This document shows positions 34,893-43,254 of a stretch of 64,000 nt of DNA, piece after piece. This DNA comes from an uncultured Lachnospiraceae bacterium (GTDB lineage Bacteria; Bacillota; Clostridia; Lachnospirales; Lachnospiraceae), in assembly GCA_905209075.1 (NCBI GenBank), contig CAJLRL010000002.1, positions 124,001 through 188,000 of the forward strand, in the 5' to 3' direction. Both the position numbers and the translations under genes were made by a program. The notes under the pieces were generated by a model. That model did no database searches. It had not been told where the DNA came from and saw nothing but the letters and a program-made list of their open reading frames with translations. The first letter of the stretch is position 1. Each line of letters opens with the position of its first letter.

Positions 34893-35744
34893 TTATATAT
34901 GAAGTTTCCTGAATTGTGCAGGTGTCATTCCTGATAATTTTTTAAACATGACTATAAAGTGGCTTGCATCGGAATAACCGACATCTAAGGCGATATCCTG
35001 TATTTTGCGTTTACTGTTTAGAAGCAATAATTCTTTTGCTTTGTTGATACGATAGTTTGTCAGGTATTCGTAGACAGAGCAGTTTAGAAATTCGGAAAAA
35101 ATGCGTGAAAGGTATTGCTGTGATACAAATACACTGTTTGCAAGCTGCTGTGCGCTTATGTCTTCCATATAATGATCTTCGATAGTGTCTATGACCGGTT
35201 TTATAAATTTAGAAAAAACCGGATCGTCTTTTCCGTGAGAATGATTTGTCTGATCTGCAAGCAGAAGCATTATATTATAGCAGTCTACGGAAAGAGTACG
35301 TGTATCGTTTCCACGTTCTTTAAAATGCTGCATTGCCCTTGAAATTGCTGCAGAAATTTCTTTCCACTTATATTCATCTATGATCCAATATCCATTTTCA
35401 GTGAATATATCTTTAAATGCAGGCTCCATTGAGCCTGTGAAGGTCGCAAATTCTGTCTGCCATGAGTGTAAAGGGGCATTTTTGTTGTGGTAAGAGTGAG
35501 GAATATACGGAGCAATAAGGATTCCCTGACCTTTTGAAAGCTCTATTGTCTGACTGATCTTGGGGTCAGAAGATAATTCGTTTTTGTAATATATATTTAT
35601 TATACCGGTTCCTTTTTGTGTCTGTAAATAATGGAACAGAGGAAAACCATTTGGGCGGTTTACACTTTCCTGTTCCCAGTTGTTGCCGACAGAGTCAAAT
35701 TGAAATGGTTCTTTTGCGAAATTGTTTCCAAAATAAATTGGCAT
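34893..35744 (-). CDS. AraC-family regulator
   Basis: 283 aa. N-terminal cupin-type sugar-sensor domain (about 1-150, with GILIAPYIPHSYHNKN) and a C-terminal pair of helix-turn-helix motifs (about 185-283: ISAQQLANSVFVSQQYLSRI, NYRINKAKELLLLNSKRKIQ, DVGYSDASHFIVMFKKLSG). It is divergent from the GH42 beta-galactosidase 154 bp away and is the likely activator of that gene. Starts after AAAAGGAGAAGCT. Confidence 0.93.
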   Translation of the reverse strand: MPIYFGNNFAKEPFQFDSVGNNWEQESVNRPNGFPLFHYLQTQKGTGIINIYYKNELSSDPKISQTIELSKGQGILIAPYIPHSYHNKNAPLHSWQTEFATFTGSMEPAFKDIFTENGYWIIDEYKWKEISAAISRAMQHFKERGNDTRTLSVDCYNIMLLLADQTNHSHGKDDPVFSKFIKPVIDTIEDHYMEDISAQQLANSVFVSQQYLSRIFSEFLNCSVYEYLTNYRINKAKELLLLNSKRKIQDIALDVGYSDASHFIVMFKKLSGMTPAQFRKLHI

Positions 35745-35898
35745 AGCTTCTCCTTTTGTTTCAAAATGTTATATAAAATGGTTTATGATGTTATATAATT
35801 CTGCTTTAAAATAGTATATGATAAGTGCATAAAGAAATGAACTTATTGTTTAAGAATATCATAAAAAATATATAATTTCTATATGGGAGGTAAGACAT

Positions 35899-37908
35899 AT
35901 GCAGTCAAAATTCAAAAGAATCCTTTTTGGAGGAGATTACAATCCTAATCAGTGGCCGGAAGAAATCTGGAAAGAAGATATGACATATTTTAAGGAAGCA
36001 CATATAAACAGTGCTACAATAAATGTTTTTTCATGGGCAAAGATACAGCCGTCAGAAAATGTGTATGATTTTTCGCAACTTGACAAGATCGTTGATATGC
36101 TTTCAGATGAAAATTACGATATTGTCATGGCAACATCTACAGCAGCACTTCCTGCATGGATGGTAAAGAAATATCCGGAGACAATGAGCACAGACTATGA
36201 GGGACGCCATCATAAGTTTGGCGGCAGACACAATTTCTGTCCAAACTCCTTAGTGTATCAGAAATATGCAAAGGCACTTGCGACAGAGCTTGCAAAGCGC
36301 TATGGCAGCAACAAAAATATTTCTGTATGGCATATCAATAACGAGTACGGTGGATACTGCTACTGCGATAATTGCCAGAAACAGTTCAGAGTGTGGCTAA
36401 AAGATAAATACAAGACGATCAATGCTGTAAATGAGGCATGGAACACAGAATTCTGGGGACATACATTCTACGATTGGGATGAGATAGTTGTTCCAAACCA
36501 GCTTAGCGAGGAATTGTTGCCGGACATGACTATGTTTGCAGGCATTTCAATCGACTACAGACGTTTCTACTCAGACAGCATGTTGAACTGCTACAAGATG
36601 GAACGGGATGCGATAAAAGAGATTTGTCCGGATGCATTTATCACAACAAACCTCATGGGTACTTTCAAGGGACTTGATTATTTCAAATGGGCAAAGGAAA
36701 TGGATATCGTTTCATGGGACAACTATCCTGCATACGATACACCATGGAGCATGGTTGCCATGACACACGATCTGATGCGAGGCTTAAAGGATGAGCCTTT
36801 TATGCTCATGGAACAGACTCCAAGCCAGCAGAACTGGCAGAAATACAATTCGCTCAAGCGTCCTGGACAAATGCGGGCTCAGAGCTATCAGACAGTAGCC
36901 CATGGTGCCGATACTATCCAGTTTTTCCAGCTTAGAAGAAGCGTTGGCGGATGTGAGAAATTCCATGGAGCAGTTATCGCACATGCTGGAACAAACAACA
37001 CAAGGGTATTTAAAGAGACTGCACAGCTTGGAAAGGAGCTTGAGAGCTTTGGAACAAAGACTCTCGGATCAAGCAACAATTCACAGGTCGGTATCATTTT
37101 TGACTGGGATAACTACTGGGCACTTGAGTACACAAGCGGACCTACACAGGATTTAAAATATGTTGACCAGATACATCAGTATTATGAGTATTTCTACAAC
37201 AATAATATCTCTGTTGATATGATACCTGTTGACGCTGATTTTTCAAAATATAAAGTCATTGCCGCACCTGTACTTTACATGATAAAAGACGGAATGAAAG
37301 AAAAACTTGAGGAATTCGTTGAAAATGGTGGAACTCTTATCACAACATTTATGAGCGGTATTGTAAACCAGTCAGATAACGTATATCTCGGCGGATATCC
37401 TGGACCACTCCGCAAGATGGCTGGTGTATGGGTTGAGGAGATTGACGCACTAGCACCTGAGCAGTCTAACACAGTAAGATTTGCTGACGGAACAGAGTAC
37501 AAATGCAATCTTCTCTGTGATCTTATGCATACAGAAGGAGCAGAGGTATTGGCTTCATATGAGAGTGATTTCTATGCAGGAATGCCTGCTGTCACAAAAA
37601 ACAGTTATGGAAAAGGCAAGGTATACTATGTCGCCACACAGTTTGAGGCTGCCGGTCTTGCCAAAGTGCTTGGCGAGGTGACAAAGGAAAGCGCTGTATC
37701 AGGTGTTATAGCTGAAAAGACTGGACTTGAGATCACATGCCGCGAGAGTGATACAACACGTTTCTATTTTGTGATGAATTTCACTGATGAGGAGCAGGTT
37801 CTCCCGGTAAGTCTTGCAGGAAAGACAGATCTCATAACAGGAGAGGCTGCAAAAGAAAACGAAGTCATGAAGAAGTGGGATGTAAAGATACTTCAGGAAG
37901 CATTGTAA
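35899..37908 (+). CDS. GH42 beta-galactosidase
   Basis: 669 aa, cytoplasmic. GH42 features: FGGDYNPNQWPEEIWKEDM at the N-terminus, acid/base Glu149 in INNEYGGYCYC, nucleophile Glu305 in MEQTPSQQNW, and a zinc cluster in GYCYCDNCQ. Trimerisation domain about 390-600. In an arabinan locus it may act on galactan or arabinogalactan oligosaccharides; some relatives have alpha-L-arabinopyranosidase activity. Starts after GGGAGGTAAGAC. Confidence 0.94.
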   Translation: MQSKFKRILFGGDYNPNQWPEEIWKEDMTYFKEAHINSATINVFSWAKIQPSENVYDFSQLDKIVDMLSDENYDIVMATSTAALPAWMVKKYPETMSTDYEGRHHKFGGRHNFCPNSLVYQKYAKALATELAKRYGSNKNISVWHINNEYGGYCYCDNCQKQFRVWLKDKYKTINAVNEAWNTEFWGHTFYDWDEIVVPNQLSEELLPDMTMFAGISIDYRRFYSDSMLNCYKMERDAIKEICPDAFITTNLMGTFKGLDYFKWAKEMDIVSWDNYPAYDTPWSMVAMTHDLMRGLKDEPFMLMEQTPSQQNWQKYNSLKRPGQMRAQSYQTVAHGADTIQFFQLRRSVGGCEKFHGAVIAHAGTNNTRVFKETAQLGKELESFGTKTLGSSNNSQVGIIFDWDNYWALEYTSGPTQDLKYVDQIHQYYEYFYNNNISVDMIPVDADFSKYKVIAAPVLYMIKDGMKEKLEEFVENGGTLITTFMSGIVNQSDNVYLGGYPGPLRKMAGVWVEEIDALAPEQSNTVRFADGTEYKCNLLCDLMHTEGAEVLASYESDFYAGMPAVTKNSYGKGKVYYVATQFEAAGLAKVLGEVTKESAVSGVIAEKTGLEITCRESDTTRFYFVMNFTDEEQVLPVSLAGKTDLITGEAAKENEVMKKWDVKILQEAL

Positions 37909-37959
37909 TTTCATATCTTACACTTAATATCGGATACCTGATAATTGATACTTAAATAT

Positions 37960-38006
37960 AAAAACGGTCGCAAGCATAATAAATGATGGCTTGCAGCCGT
38001 TTTTTA
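37960..38006. terminator. Terminator after GH42
   Basis: AAAACGGTCGCAAGC pairs with GCTTGCAGCCGTTTT (one mismatch), T-run following. Confidence 0.9.
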
Positions 38007-38008
38007 GA

Positions 38009-38422
38009 TTAAATAATAGTTCCGCTGTTATTTTTACGCAGATATTCAATTATTGCGTATATTATATTCTCCGCATTATTATATTGCTTTTGAGCTTCTT
38101 CCTTTGATGCTATAAAGAAATCATCATAATCACTTTGCTCTCTTTTTTGCTGCAACCTAGCAAGCTTTCGCCCTATATCTTTTTCAAAAATACCTGTTGC
38201 CACGTAATTTTTATTGAAATATGCAATAACATCTTTATGCCTTTTAAAGTCAATACGTTCTAATGCTAAAATGGATCGTGCTGCATAAAACGAAGCATAA
38301 TAGGATCTATTTATAGAGTCTTTATAATGCTTATTTTCGAGGCATTCTTTAGCAACATTTAAAGTTTCTCGGGCGGTATCAATTCTGTATTTTGCTAAAT
38401 TAATGCAATTCTCATCATGCAA
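38009..38422 (-). CDS. HEPN-domain protein (toxin of HEPN/MNT pair)
   Basis: About 137 aa, all-helical. The HEPN core reads HYKDSINRSYYASFYAARSI followed by FKRHKDVIAYFNKNYVATG, typical of the HEPN partner of minimal nucleotidyltransferases. In RNase-type HEPN toxins an R-x4-6-H motif is catalytic; here the matching stretch is RSYYASFY, with Tyr where His is often found. Start is uncertain: TTG 38422 has GGGAGG at 9-base spacing, GTG 38431 abuts that site. It overlaps the MNT gene by 8 bp, upstream MNT first. Confidence 0.8.
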   Translation of the reverse strand: MHDENCINLAKYRIDTARETLNVAKECLENKHYKDSINRSYYASFYAARSILALERIDFKRHKDVIAYFNKNYVATGIFEKDIGRKLARLQQKREQSDYDDFFIASKEEAQKQYNNAENIIYAIIEYLRKNNSGTII

Positions 38423-38744
38423 TAATAACACCCTCCCTTTCTATATTTGAATAATAGGGGAGACTATTTGCCCAATTTCTAAAGTGTTCTTCATTTTTTA
38501 TATTTACACTTATGGGAACACCGTACTCAAGCTCTATATCATAAGCTGCATCAAAAAGTTCATCTTCTATCTGGACAATTCGATCATCAGTAAGTTCTGT
38601 TAAAATCATTATGTCCATATCTGAATTATCTTTATAATCACCTCTTGCATATGAACCATATAATATGATCTGCTTAAGTGAATTACCCATAATAGATTTT
38701 GTTTTGCTTTTAAATTCGCTTAATATCTTATTTTTATCACTCAT
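38415..38744 (-). CDS. MNT nucleotidyltransferase (antitoxin of HEPN/MNT pair)
   Basis: 109 aa, minimal nucleotidyltransferase fold of the DNA polymerase beta superfamily. The motif is intact: ILYGSYARGDYKDNSDMDIM, with Gly-Ser and two Asp ligands, and a later Glu/Asp-rich strand. In studied pairs the MNT protein AMPylates the HEPN toxin to silence it. Starts after GGAGGGATACT. Confidence 0.87.
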   Translation of the reverse strand: MSDKNKILSEFKSKTKSIMGNSLKQIILYGSYARGDYKDNSDMDIMILTELTDDRIVQIEDELFDAAYDIELEYGVPISVNIKNEEHFRNWANSLPYYSNIEREGVIIA

Positions 38745-38811
38745 AGTATCCCTCCTTGTGCCCCTTTAATTTATTATAAAATATATGCACTTATTAAGCC
38801 AGTATAAATTT

Positions 38812-40140
38812 CTATTTAAAAAATCCCCCCAGCTGCTTTTTAAACAGCACCACAGCAAGCACCGCAGTAAGAAAATCGGAAACAGGCTGTGCCGCTATGA
38901 CTCCGTTATAACCGATTGCCTTTGATGCCGCAAAAATAACTACAGCAAAAATGAGACCCTGCCTTGAAACAGACAGCCAGAAAGCACCGGAGGCTTTTCC
39001 GGCAGACTGGAAAGTACAGGTTGTTACGAGGACAATTGCTATAAATATCATTCCAAGTTGTTGAAAACGCAGCATAGAAACACCGGCAGGTACGATCTCG
39101 GGCTGATCCATGAATATCTGGATTAGAGGTCTGGCGGCAACACAGAGTATCACTGCAAGTACGGCTGCCAGTCCACACTCGAATTTGTAACAGAATGCGA
39201 GAATATCCTTAAGCCGCTTTTTATTGTTGGCACCATAATTGTAGCCGATAAGAGGCTGCCCGCCAAATGCAAAGCCTACGAGTACGAGCACGGCTATCAT
39301 ATTTACTTTCATGACAATACCCATAGCTGCGACCTTTTCATTGCCGTATGGCAGCAGAAATCTGTTTGTCATCATGATGCCAAAACTCTGCATCAGGTTA
39401 GTGATAGATGCCGGAATACCTATTGCAAATATAGGCTTAAGCTCATCCGCTTTTATATAAAAGCCTTTTGGATTTACGGAAAGCTTTTTGCTGCGCTTCA
39501 GTAAAAACCAGGTGAAATAGGCATCTGTAAAAATATATCCGATAACAGATGCTGTGGCTGCACCGCCTGCTCCAAGACCAAGAACCGAGATAAATATCGG
39601 ATCGAGGATGATATTTATAACGGCACCGAGCACAGAACCTATCATGGCAGGATTGGCAAAGCCTTCTGTGCGAAGCTGGTTAGATGGTGTAAAGGAAAGT
39701 ATGATAAAAGGCGCACCTAAAACTATTCCGGTGTAATACTGGCTTGCGTATTTATAGGTTGATGCGTCAGCACCGAGTACTTTAAGTATCTGTGACCGGA
39801 AAAGCATCATAACGATCATTACAAGTATCCCGCATAGTATTGCTCCGTAAAAGCAGAAAACGCTCATTCGTTTTGCATCGTCATCCTGTTTTTTACCAAA
39901 CATACGTGATATGACGGAGCTTCCACCGAGACCAAAAATATCTCCGAGGGCGATCATAAGTGTAAATACAGGCGCTCCAAGTGATACGCCTGCCACAAGA
40001 TCGGTGTTTCCTGTTCCGGCAATAAAGTAGGTATCTACCATGTTGTATACGAGTGAGATCACCATACTGAAAACAACAGGTAAAGCCATAGTGAAATAGG
40101 CTTTGGGAACAGGTGCTTTTTCAAAAAGTTCATTATCCAT
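38812..40140 (-). CDS. MATE-family efflux transporter
   Basis: 442 aa, twelve hydrophobic segments, MATE (NorM/DinF-like) family: PKAYFTMALPVVFSMVISLV, NMVDTYFIAGTGNTDLVAG, GLGGSSVISRMFGKK, and QPLIGYNYGANNKKR in the second half. Multidrug or metabolite export is driven by Na+ or H+. It overlaps the upstream MGMT gene by 8 bp, so the two are co-translated. Substrate unknown. Confidence 0.92.
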   Translation of the reverse strand: MDNELFEKAPVPKAYFTMALPVVFSMVISLVYNMVDTYFIAGTGNTDLVAGVSLGAPVFTLMIALGDIFGLGGSSVISRMFGKKQDDDAKRMSVFCFYGAILCGILVMIVMMLFRSQILKVLGADASTYKYASQYYTGIVLGAPFIILSFTPSNQLRTEGFANPAMIGSVLGAVINIILDPIFISVLGLGAGGAATASVIGYIFTDAYFTWFLLKRSKKLSVNPKGFYIKADELKPIFAIGIPASITNLMQSFGIMMTNRFLLPYGNEKVAAMGIVMKVNMIAVLVLVGFAFGGQPLIGYNYGANNKKRLKDILAFCYKFECGLAAVLAVILCVAARPLIQIFMDQPEIVPAGVSMLRFQQLGMIFIAIVLVTTCTFQSAGKASGAFWLSVSRQGLIFAVVIFAASKAIGYNGVIAAQPVSDFLTAVLAVVLFKKQLGGFFK

Positions 40141-40783
40141 TTGTTATTTCTCCATCTATTATTTCTACTGCATATTTCTTAAGATCCACTTTCCCGGATA
40201 TGACCTCAATTCCATCTGCCATGAGCCGGTTGGCCTGCTCACCTGAACCGCCGAAAGCAAATGCACCGGACAGCTCGCCTTTTGCATTTACAACTCTGTA
40301 GCATGGGATAGTCGAAGGATCGGGATTTTTGTGAAGGGCATTTCCTACCGCACGGCACATTTTCTTATTGCCCGCAAGCTCGGCAACCTGGGCATATGTG
40401 GCAACTTTTCCTTTGGGAATCTTTTTGACAGCTTCGTAAATGCGTCTGGTCGGGCTGTCGGTCACTATGGAATAACTGTCTGCGATCATATTTCTGATCG
40501 CATCATCAGGTACTGTGCCATCGAGGATTATGGTATTCCAGTTATCCTTATTCTGGTGCCAGCCGGGAATCACGGATGCAAATGCATCACGCCAGAAATC
40601 ACGCCATGCTGGGCTTACCTTGACATTTAAGTTGATAAAACCATCACGCTCATATGTCCACAAAAAGGCTTTTTTAGAACCTTTTACCCTGACAAGCTGC
40701 CAGTTTGGATCGTGGAAGGGAGCTTCCTGGTATGTATACGGAAATGATAATCCGTATGCTAATGCTTCTTGTCTTGTATTCAT
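40133..40783 (-). CDS. YjbR/MmcQ domain fused to methylated-DNA cysteine methyltransferase
   Basis: 216 aa. Residues ~1-105 are a YjbR/MmcQ-like DNA-binding-type fold (LSFPYTYQEAPFHDPNWQLV, KVSPAWRDFWRDAF); residues ~112-195 are the MGMT/Ada C-terminal domain, with the helix-turn-helix GKVATYAQVAELAGN and the acceptor Cys in TIPCYRVVNAKGELSGAFA. The usual PCHR is PCYR here. Repairs O6-alkylguanine by suicide transfer; the fusion occurs in other Clostridia. ATG 40783 is preferred; a longer frame to 40822 runs into the structured element upstream. No strong ribosome site is seen. Confidence 0.82.
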   Translation of the reverse strand: MNTRQEALAYGLSFPYTYQEAPFHDPNWQLVRVKGSKKAFLWTYERDGFINLNVKVSPAWRDFWRDAFASVIPGWHQNKDNWNTIILDGTVPDDAIRNMIADSYSIVTDSPTRRIYEAVKKIPKGKVATYAQVAELAGNKKMCRAVGNALHKNPDPSTIPCYRVVNAKGELSGAFAFGGSGEQANRLMADGIEVISGKVDLKKYAVEIIDGEITNG

Positions 40784-40795
40784 AGATTTAGTCTG

Positions 40796-40942
40796 GTTAC
40801 TGTTCAGACGCAAGCTTGACACTGTGCTGTCAAGCTATGCGCCATAGTGCTGATCATAAAGTGATTACAGCCCCTGCCTCGTAGAGGCACTTTAAATGGG
40901 CTGTAATCGTTGCTGGTCACACTGTTAGGTGTGAACAGTAAC
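40796..40942. other. Multi-branched structured element
   Basis: Outer stem GTTACTGTTCA (40796-40806) / TGAACAGTAAC (40932-40942). Inside are: GCTTGACA/TGTCAAGC (40814-40835); GATTACAGCCC/GGGCTGTAATC (40863-40873/40898-40908) with inner TGCCTC/GAGGCA (40875-40889); and CACAC/GTGTG (40918-40933, competing with the outer stem). It lies 13 bp before the MGMT start codon. It matches no RNA family I can name; it could be a repeated extragenic element or a leader RNA. Confidence 0.85.
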
Positions 40943-40975
40943 TTAGTCTGCTTTCATAAGAAATAAAATAGACGC

Positions 40976-41001
40976 AGGGCACTTGAAAATACAAATGCCC
41001 T
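40976..41001 (-). terminator. Possible terminator of the toxin mRNA
   Basis: AGGGCACTTG/CAAATGCCCT form a 10-bp stem with one wobble; on the minus strand a T-rich stretch follows. It overlaps the antisense RNA promoter. Confidence 0.5.
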
Positions 41002-41011
41002 GGTGTATAAT
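40983..41011 (+). promoter_or_regulatory. Promoter of antisense RNA
   Basis: TTGAAA (40983-40988), 17-nt spacer, TATAAT (41006-41011): a near-consensus sigma-A promoter pointing into the 3' end of the toxin gene. Confidence 0.8.
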
Positions 41012-41017
41012 CTACTT

Positions 41018-41108
41018 AGAAAGGTTATCGGATGTGTTATCCGATTGCCCTCAGTTGAGACTATGAAATAGCATCAGACTTTGGTAGAGTGGGATGCTAT
41101 TTCTTTTT
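41018..41108 (+). ncRNA. Antisense RNA antitoxin of a type I system
   Basis: Predicted transcript of about 90 nt from the promoter at 40983-41011 to the terminator GAAATAGCATC (41065-41075) / GATGCTATTTC (41093-41103) plus T-run. An additional hairpin ATCGGAT/ATCCGAT lies near its 5' end. It is complementary to the stop codon and 3' untranslated region of the toxin mRNA, the arrangement of txpA/RatA-like and holin-like type I modules. No other gene is in this 528-bp region (40784-41311). Confidence 0.7.
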
Positions 41109-41189
41109 GTCGTTATGGTTATCTATGTAAGATAGAGCCGCAAAAACAACTAATAAAAGCGTAAGCACTTCTAACGTGTTCATTGGCAT
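41097..41189 (-). CDS. Holin-like type I toxin, ~30 aa
   Basis: Product begins MPMNTLEVLTLLLVVF and ends IDNHNDKKK: one transmembrane helix followed by a charged tail, as in the putative holin-like toxin and TxpA/Fst-type peptides. AGAGGG (complement of 41193-41198) is the ribosome site, and it is sequestered in a hairpin with CCCTCT (41193-41215), typical for such toxins. Three in-frame ATGs exist (41192, 41189, 41183); the third has the best spacing, the second matches the family N-terminus. An antisense RNA overlaps the 3' end. Confidence 0.75.
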   Translation of the reverse strand: MPMNTLEVLTLLLVVFAALSYIDNHNDKKK

Positions 41190-41192
41190 CAT

Positions 41193-41215
41193 CCCTCTTT
41201 CGTAATACTAGAGGG
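41193..41215 (-). promoter_or_regulatory. Hairpin hiding the toxin ribosome site
   Basis: CCCTCT and AGAGGG pair across an 11-nt loop, enclosing the Shine-Dalgarno of the toxin next to its start codons. Confidence 0.65.
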
Positions 41216-41266
41216 CATAAAACATCAGAAAATCACATCCTGCTTTCTTTTTAATTATACGATTAC

Positions 41267-41294
41267 AGTATAACATAAAAAGAACAAATGTTAA
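41267..41294 (-). promoter_or_regulatory. Promoter of the toxin gene
   Basis: On the minus strand TTAACA (41294-41289), 16-nt spacer, TATACT (41272-41267), giving a leader of about 70 nt. Confidence 0.55.
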
Positions 41295-41311
41295 ATTATG
41301 AAATGCCAAAT

Positions 41312-42715
41312 TTATTGATTTAATTCCTCATACAATTTCGCAATCTCTCCATTTTCCTTTGAATTAACAAAAACCAGTGTATCATCCGTCTTTATCATGA
41401 GAATAGGAGAGTATCCGTCGAATACATACAGGCTGCATTTTCCAAGAGTGCGTCCATCGTATCTGCCGATATCGTAGCTGTCTGTCGAGGCTCCGTTTGT
41501 ACGCAGAAAGCTGTCATCAGGCAGTTCATCCAGAAGTTTAAGCTCTGTGATGTCATCTACAGAAATCTCGCTCGTATAACCTCCGGCAGAAATTGTAAGG
41601 ACGCCATTATCAGCCAGTGTGATTTCTTCCTTTAAATTGATAAGAGGAAAGAGCACTGCAAAAACGAAAATAAGACATCCTATTATTAAAGCGGCGGTGA
41701 CACCGGAGAATACCCAGGCACCTTTTTTCGCATAATTTAATGTATAATTGCCTGACTGTATATGGTTTTCCACGAACAGATGTGTGTCATTCGGGTTGTA
41801 GTAGAATCCGCTTTTCCAGTATTCATCATCATCCACATATATAGGTGCGGTGTCTGAGGCAAGGAGCTCCTTTTTTCGCTGTTGTGCAAGAAAAAGCGGT
41901 ATGATAAGTCCAAATACATTAAGGATCTGTACAAATATGTATACAAAAAAGCTTGTGCCTAAATAGTTGCCACTGATATATGTGGAAAGTGCCATATATA
42001 TCCATGCAACTCCGTTTAAAAGACTCATAAGAATCAGGGCAATGCCTTTGTATTTTTTCATGGTAGTGTTAATGATCTGGTTGAGCTTCGTATCTTTGCT
42101 GTATACATTTCTCTCACTTCGATTGATAAAAATATGAAACGGCAGAGCGATAGCAGAGACGATAAGCGAGCATATGAAAAATGTAAACATATATGTTCTG
42201 TAGCGGGTGTCGCCGTCTGCAATATACGGAACGAAGGCGGCAATCTCTGCGATGATTATTACTATATGCCATTTGAAGCTAAGCGGTGAGCTGCCCGCAT
42301 CAGCCGAAATGCGGGTGTCGATGTATATCTTTTTCTGCTGGGATTCGATGATCCAGCCGTTTTGCATCTTGAGTGCATACATTTTTTTGTGACAGCTGTT
42401 GTTCAGCATTATAATGAAAAAGCAGTATTCAAAAATCCATACACAGTAGACCATCGCAAAAATGGCTATGCTTGCAAAATTGATAAAGCATATAGCGATA
42501 GATATGAGAGTATTTATGATCTGAAAGTGCTTCATGCTCTGTCTGGATGAGGTTATCAGATCACTTACGTCCGGATCGTCTTTGTGATCGGCAGGGATAT
42601 GCACACCGAGATACATTCCGTTTTGATATCTGTAGCCTGATGAAAAAGCAAACTGGAAGCAGAATATTGTAAATAAATCTGTAACAAGAAAAATTATAAA
42701 CATCATAATATCCAT
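41312..42715 (-). CDS. Multi-span membrane protein with DUF5808-like and PH-like segments
   Basis: 467 aa. Several hydrophobic segments in the first 300 residues, a DUF5808-like motif around WKSGFYYNPNDTHLFVENHI (about 285-310), a further membrane helix and a C-terminal beta-rich domain (about 360-467, ISAGGYTSEISVDDITELKL) resembling bacterial PH domains. This class (with DUF1648-type N-termini) usually lies next to a GntR/YtrA regulator, as here (28 bp). Function unknown; a role in envelope stress is often assumed. Confidence 0.75.
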   Translation of the reverse strand: MDIMMFIIFLVTDLFTIFCFQFAFSSGYRYQNGMYLGVHIPADHKDDPDVSDLITSSRQSMKHFQIINTLISIAICFINFASIAIFAMVYCVWIFEYCFFIIMLNNSCHKKMYALKMQNGWIIESQQKKIYIDTRISADAGSSPLSFKWHIVIIIAEIAAFVPYIADGDTRYRTYMFTFFICSLIVSAIALPFHIFINRSERNVYSKDTKLNQIINTTMKKYKGIALILMSLLNGVAWIYMALSTYISGNYLGTSFFVYIFVQILNVFGLIIPLFLAQQRKKELLASDTAPIYVDDDEYWKSGFYYNPNDTHLFVENHIQSGNYTLNYAKKGAWVFSGVTAALIIGCLIFVFAVLFPLINLKEEITLADNGVLTISAGGYTSEISVDDITELKLLDELPDDSFLRTNGASTDSYDIGRYDGRTLGKCSLYVFDGYSPILMIKTDDTLVFVNSKENGEIAKLYEELNQ

Positions 42716-42743
42716 AAAGAAATCTCCTCCTATTTTAGAATTA

Positions 42744-43127
42744 TTATATTGCGCATGGACTCATTTTTGAGTAGAGCATATCGCACATTGATAAAAATTC
42801 ATCACGGCTCATTCCGGTAAGACATGCTTCCGCAGATAAAAGCTCCAGCTCTGATTTGAGTTTTTCCTTAAAATCAGCGTCCTCTGCGATCGTCTCAGAG
42901 ACAAATGCACCGAGCCGCCTGTCTGTCCTGATAAAACCTTCGTTTTTTAAAATCTGATAGGTTTTGTTGACTGTCATGGTGTTGACACCGGCATCGCTTG
43001 CAAGCTGACGTACAGTAGGAAGCTTTTCTCCGGCCTTTAGTTCACCTTTACCTATCCCTTTAACAATCTGGTTCCTAAGCTGCACATATATCGGGGTGCT
43101 GCTTGCCATATCAAGTTCTATTATCAT
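42744..43127 (-). CDS. GntR-family regulator, YtrA subfamily
   Basis: 127 aa. The winged helix fills residues 10-75 (PIYVQLRNQIVKGIGKGELK, LPTVRQLASDAGVNTMTVNK, FIRTDRRLGAFV). The short C-terminal tail without a sensor domain is typical of YtrA regulators of transporter operons. It is the first gene of a two-gene unit with the membrane protein, and a 21-bp perfect palindrome lies 29 bp upstream of its start. Confidence 0.92.
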   Translation of the reverse strand: MIIELDMASSTPIYVQLRNQIVKGIGKGELKAGEKLPTVRQLASDAGVNTMTVNKTYQILKNEGFIRTDRRLGAFVSETIAEDADFKEKLKSELELLSAEACLTGMSRDEFLSMCDMLYSKMSPCAI

Positions 43128-43156
43128 ATGACACCTCTCTTTATAAAATACAATAG

Positions 43157-43205
43157 CATACTGTTATACTTGTATTACAATATATAATACAAGTATAACA
43201 GTATG
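43157..43205. promoter_or_regulatory. GntR operator, 21-bp perfect palindrome
   Basis: The arm at 43157-43177 (CATACTGTTATACTTGTATT plus A) is the exact reverse complement of 43185-43205, with a 7-bp centre. It overlaps the likely promoter of the GntR gene. Autorepression is the expected function. Confidence 0.85.
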
Positions 43206-43254
43206 TCAATATCAAAACAACATTTCCAGTCGACTTTATTCGGGAGCAGGCATA

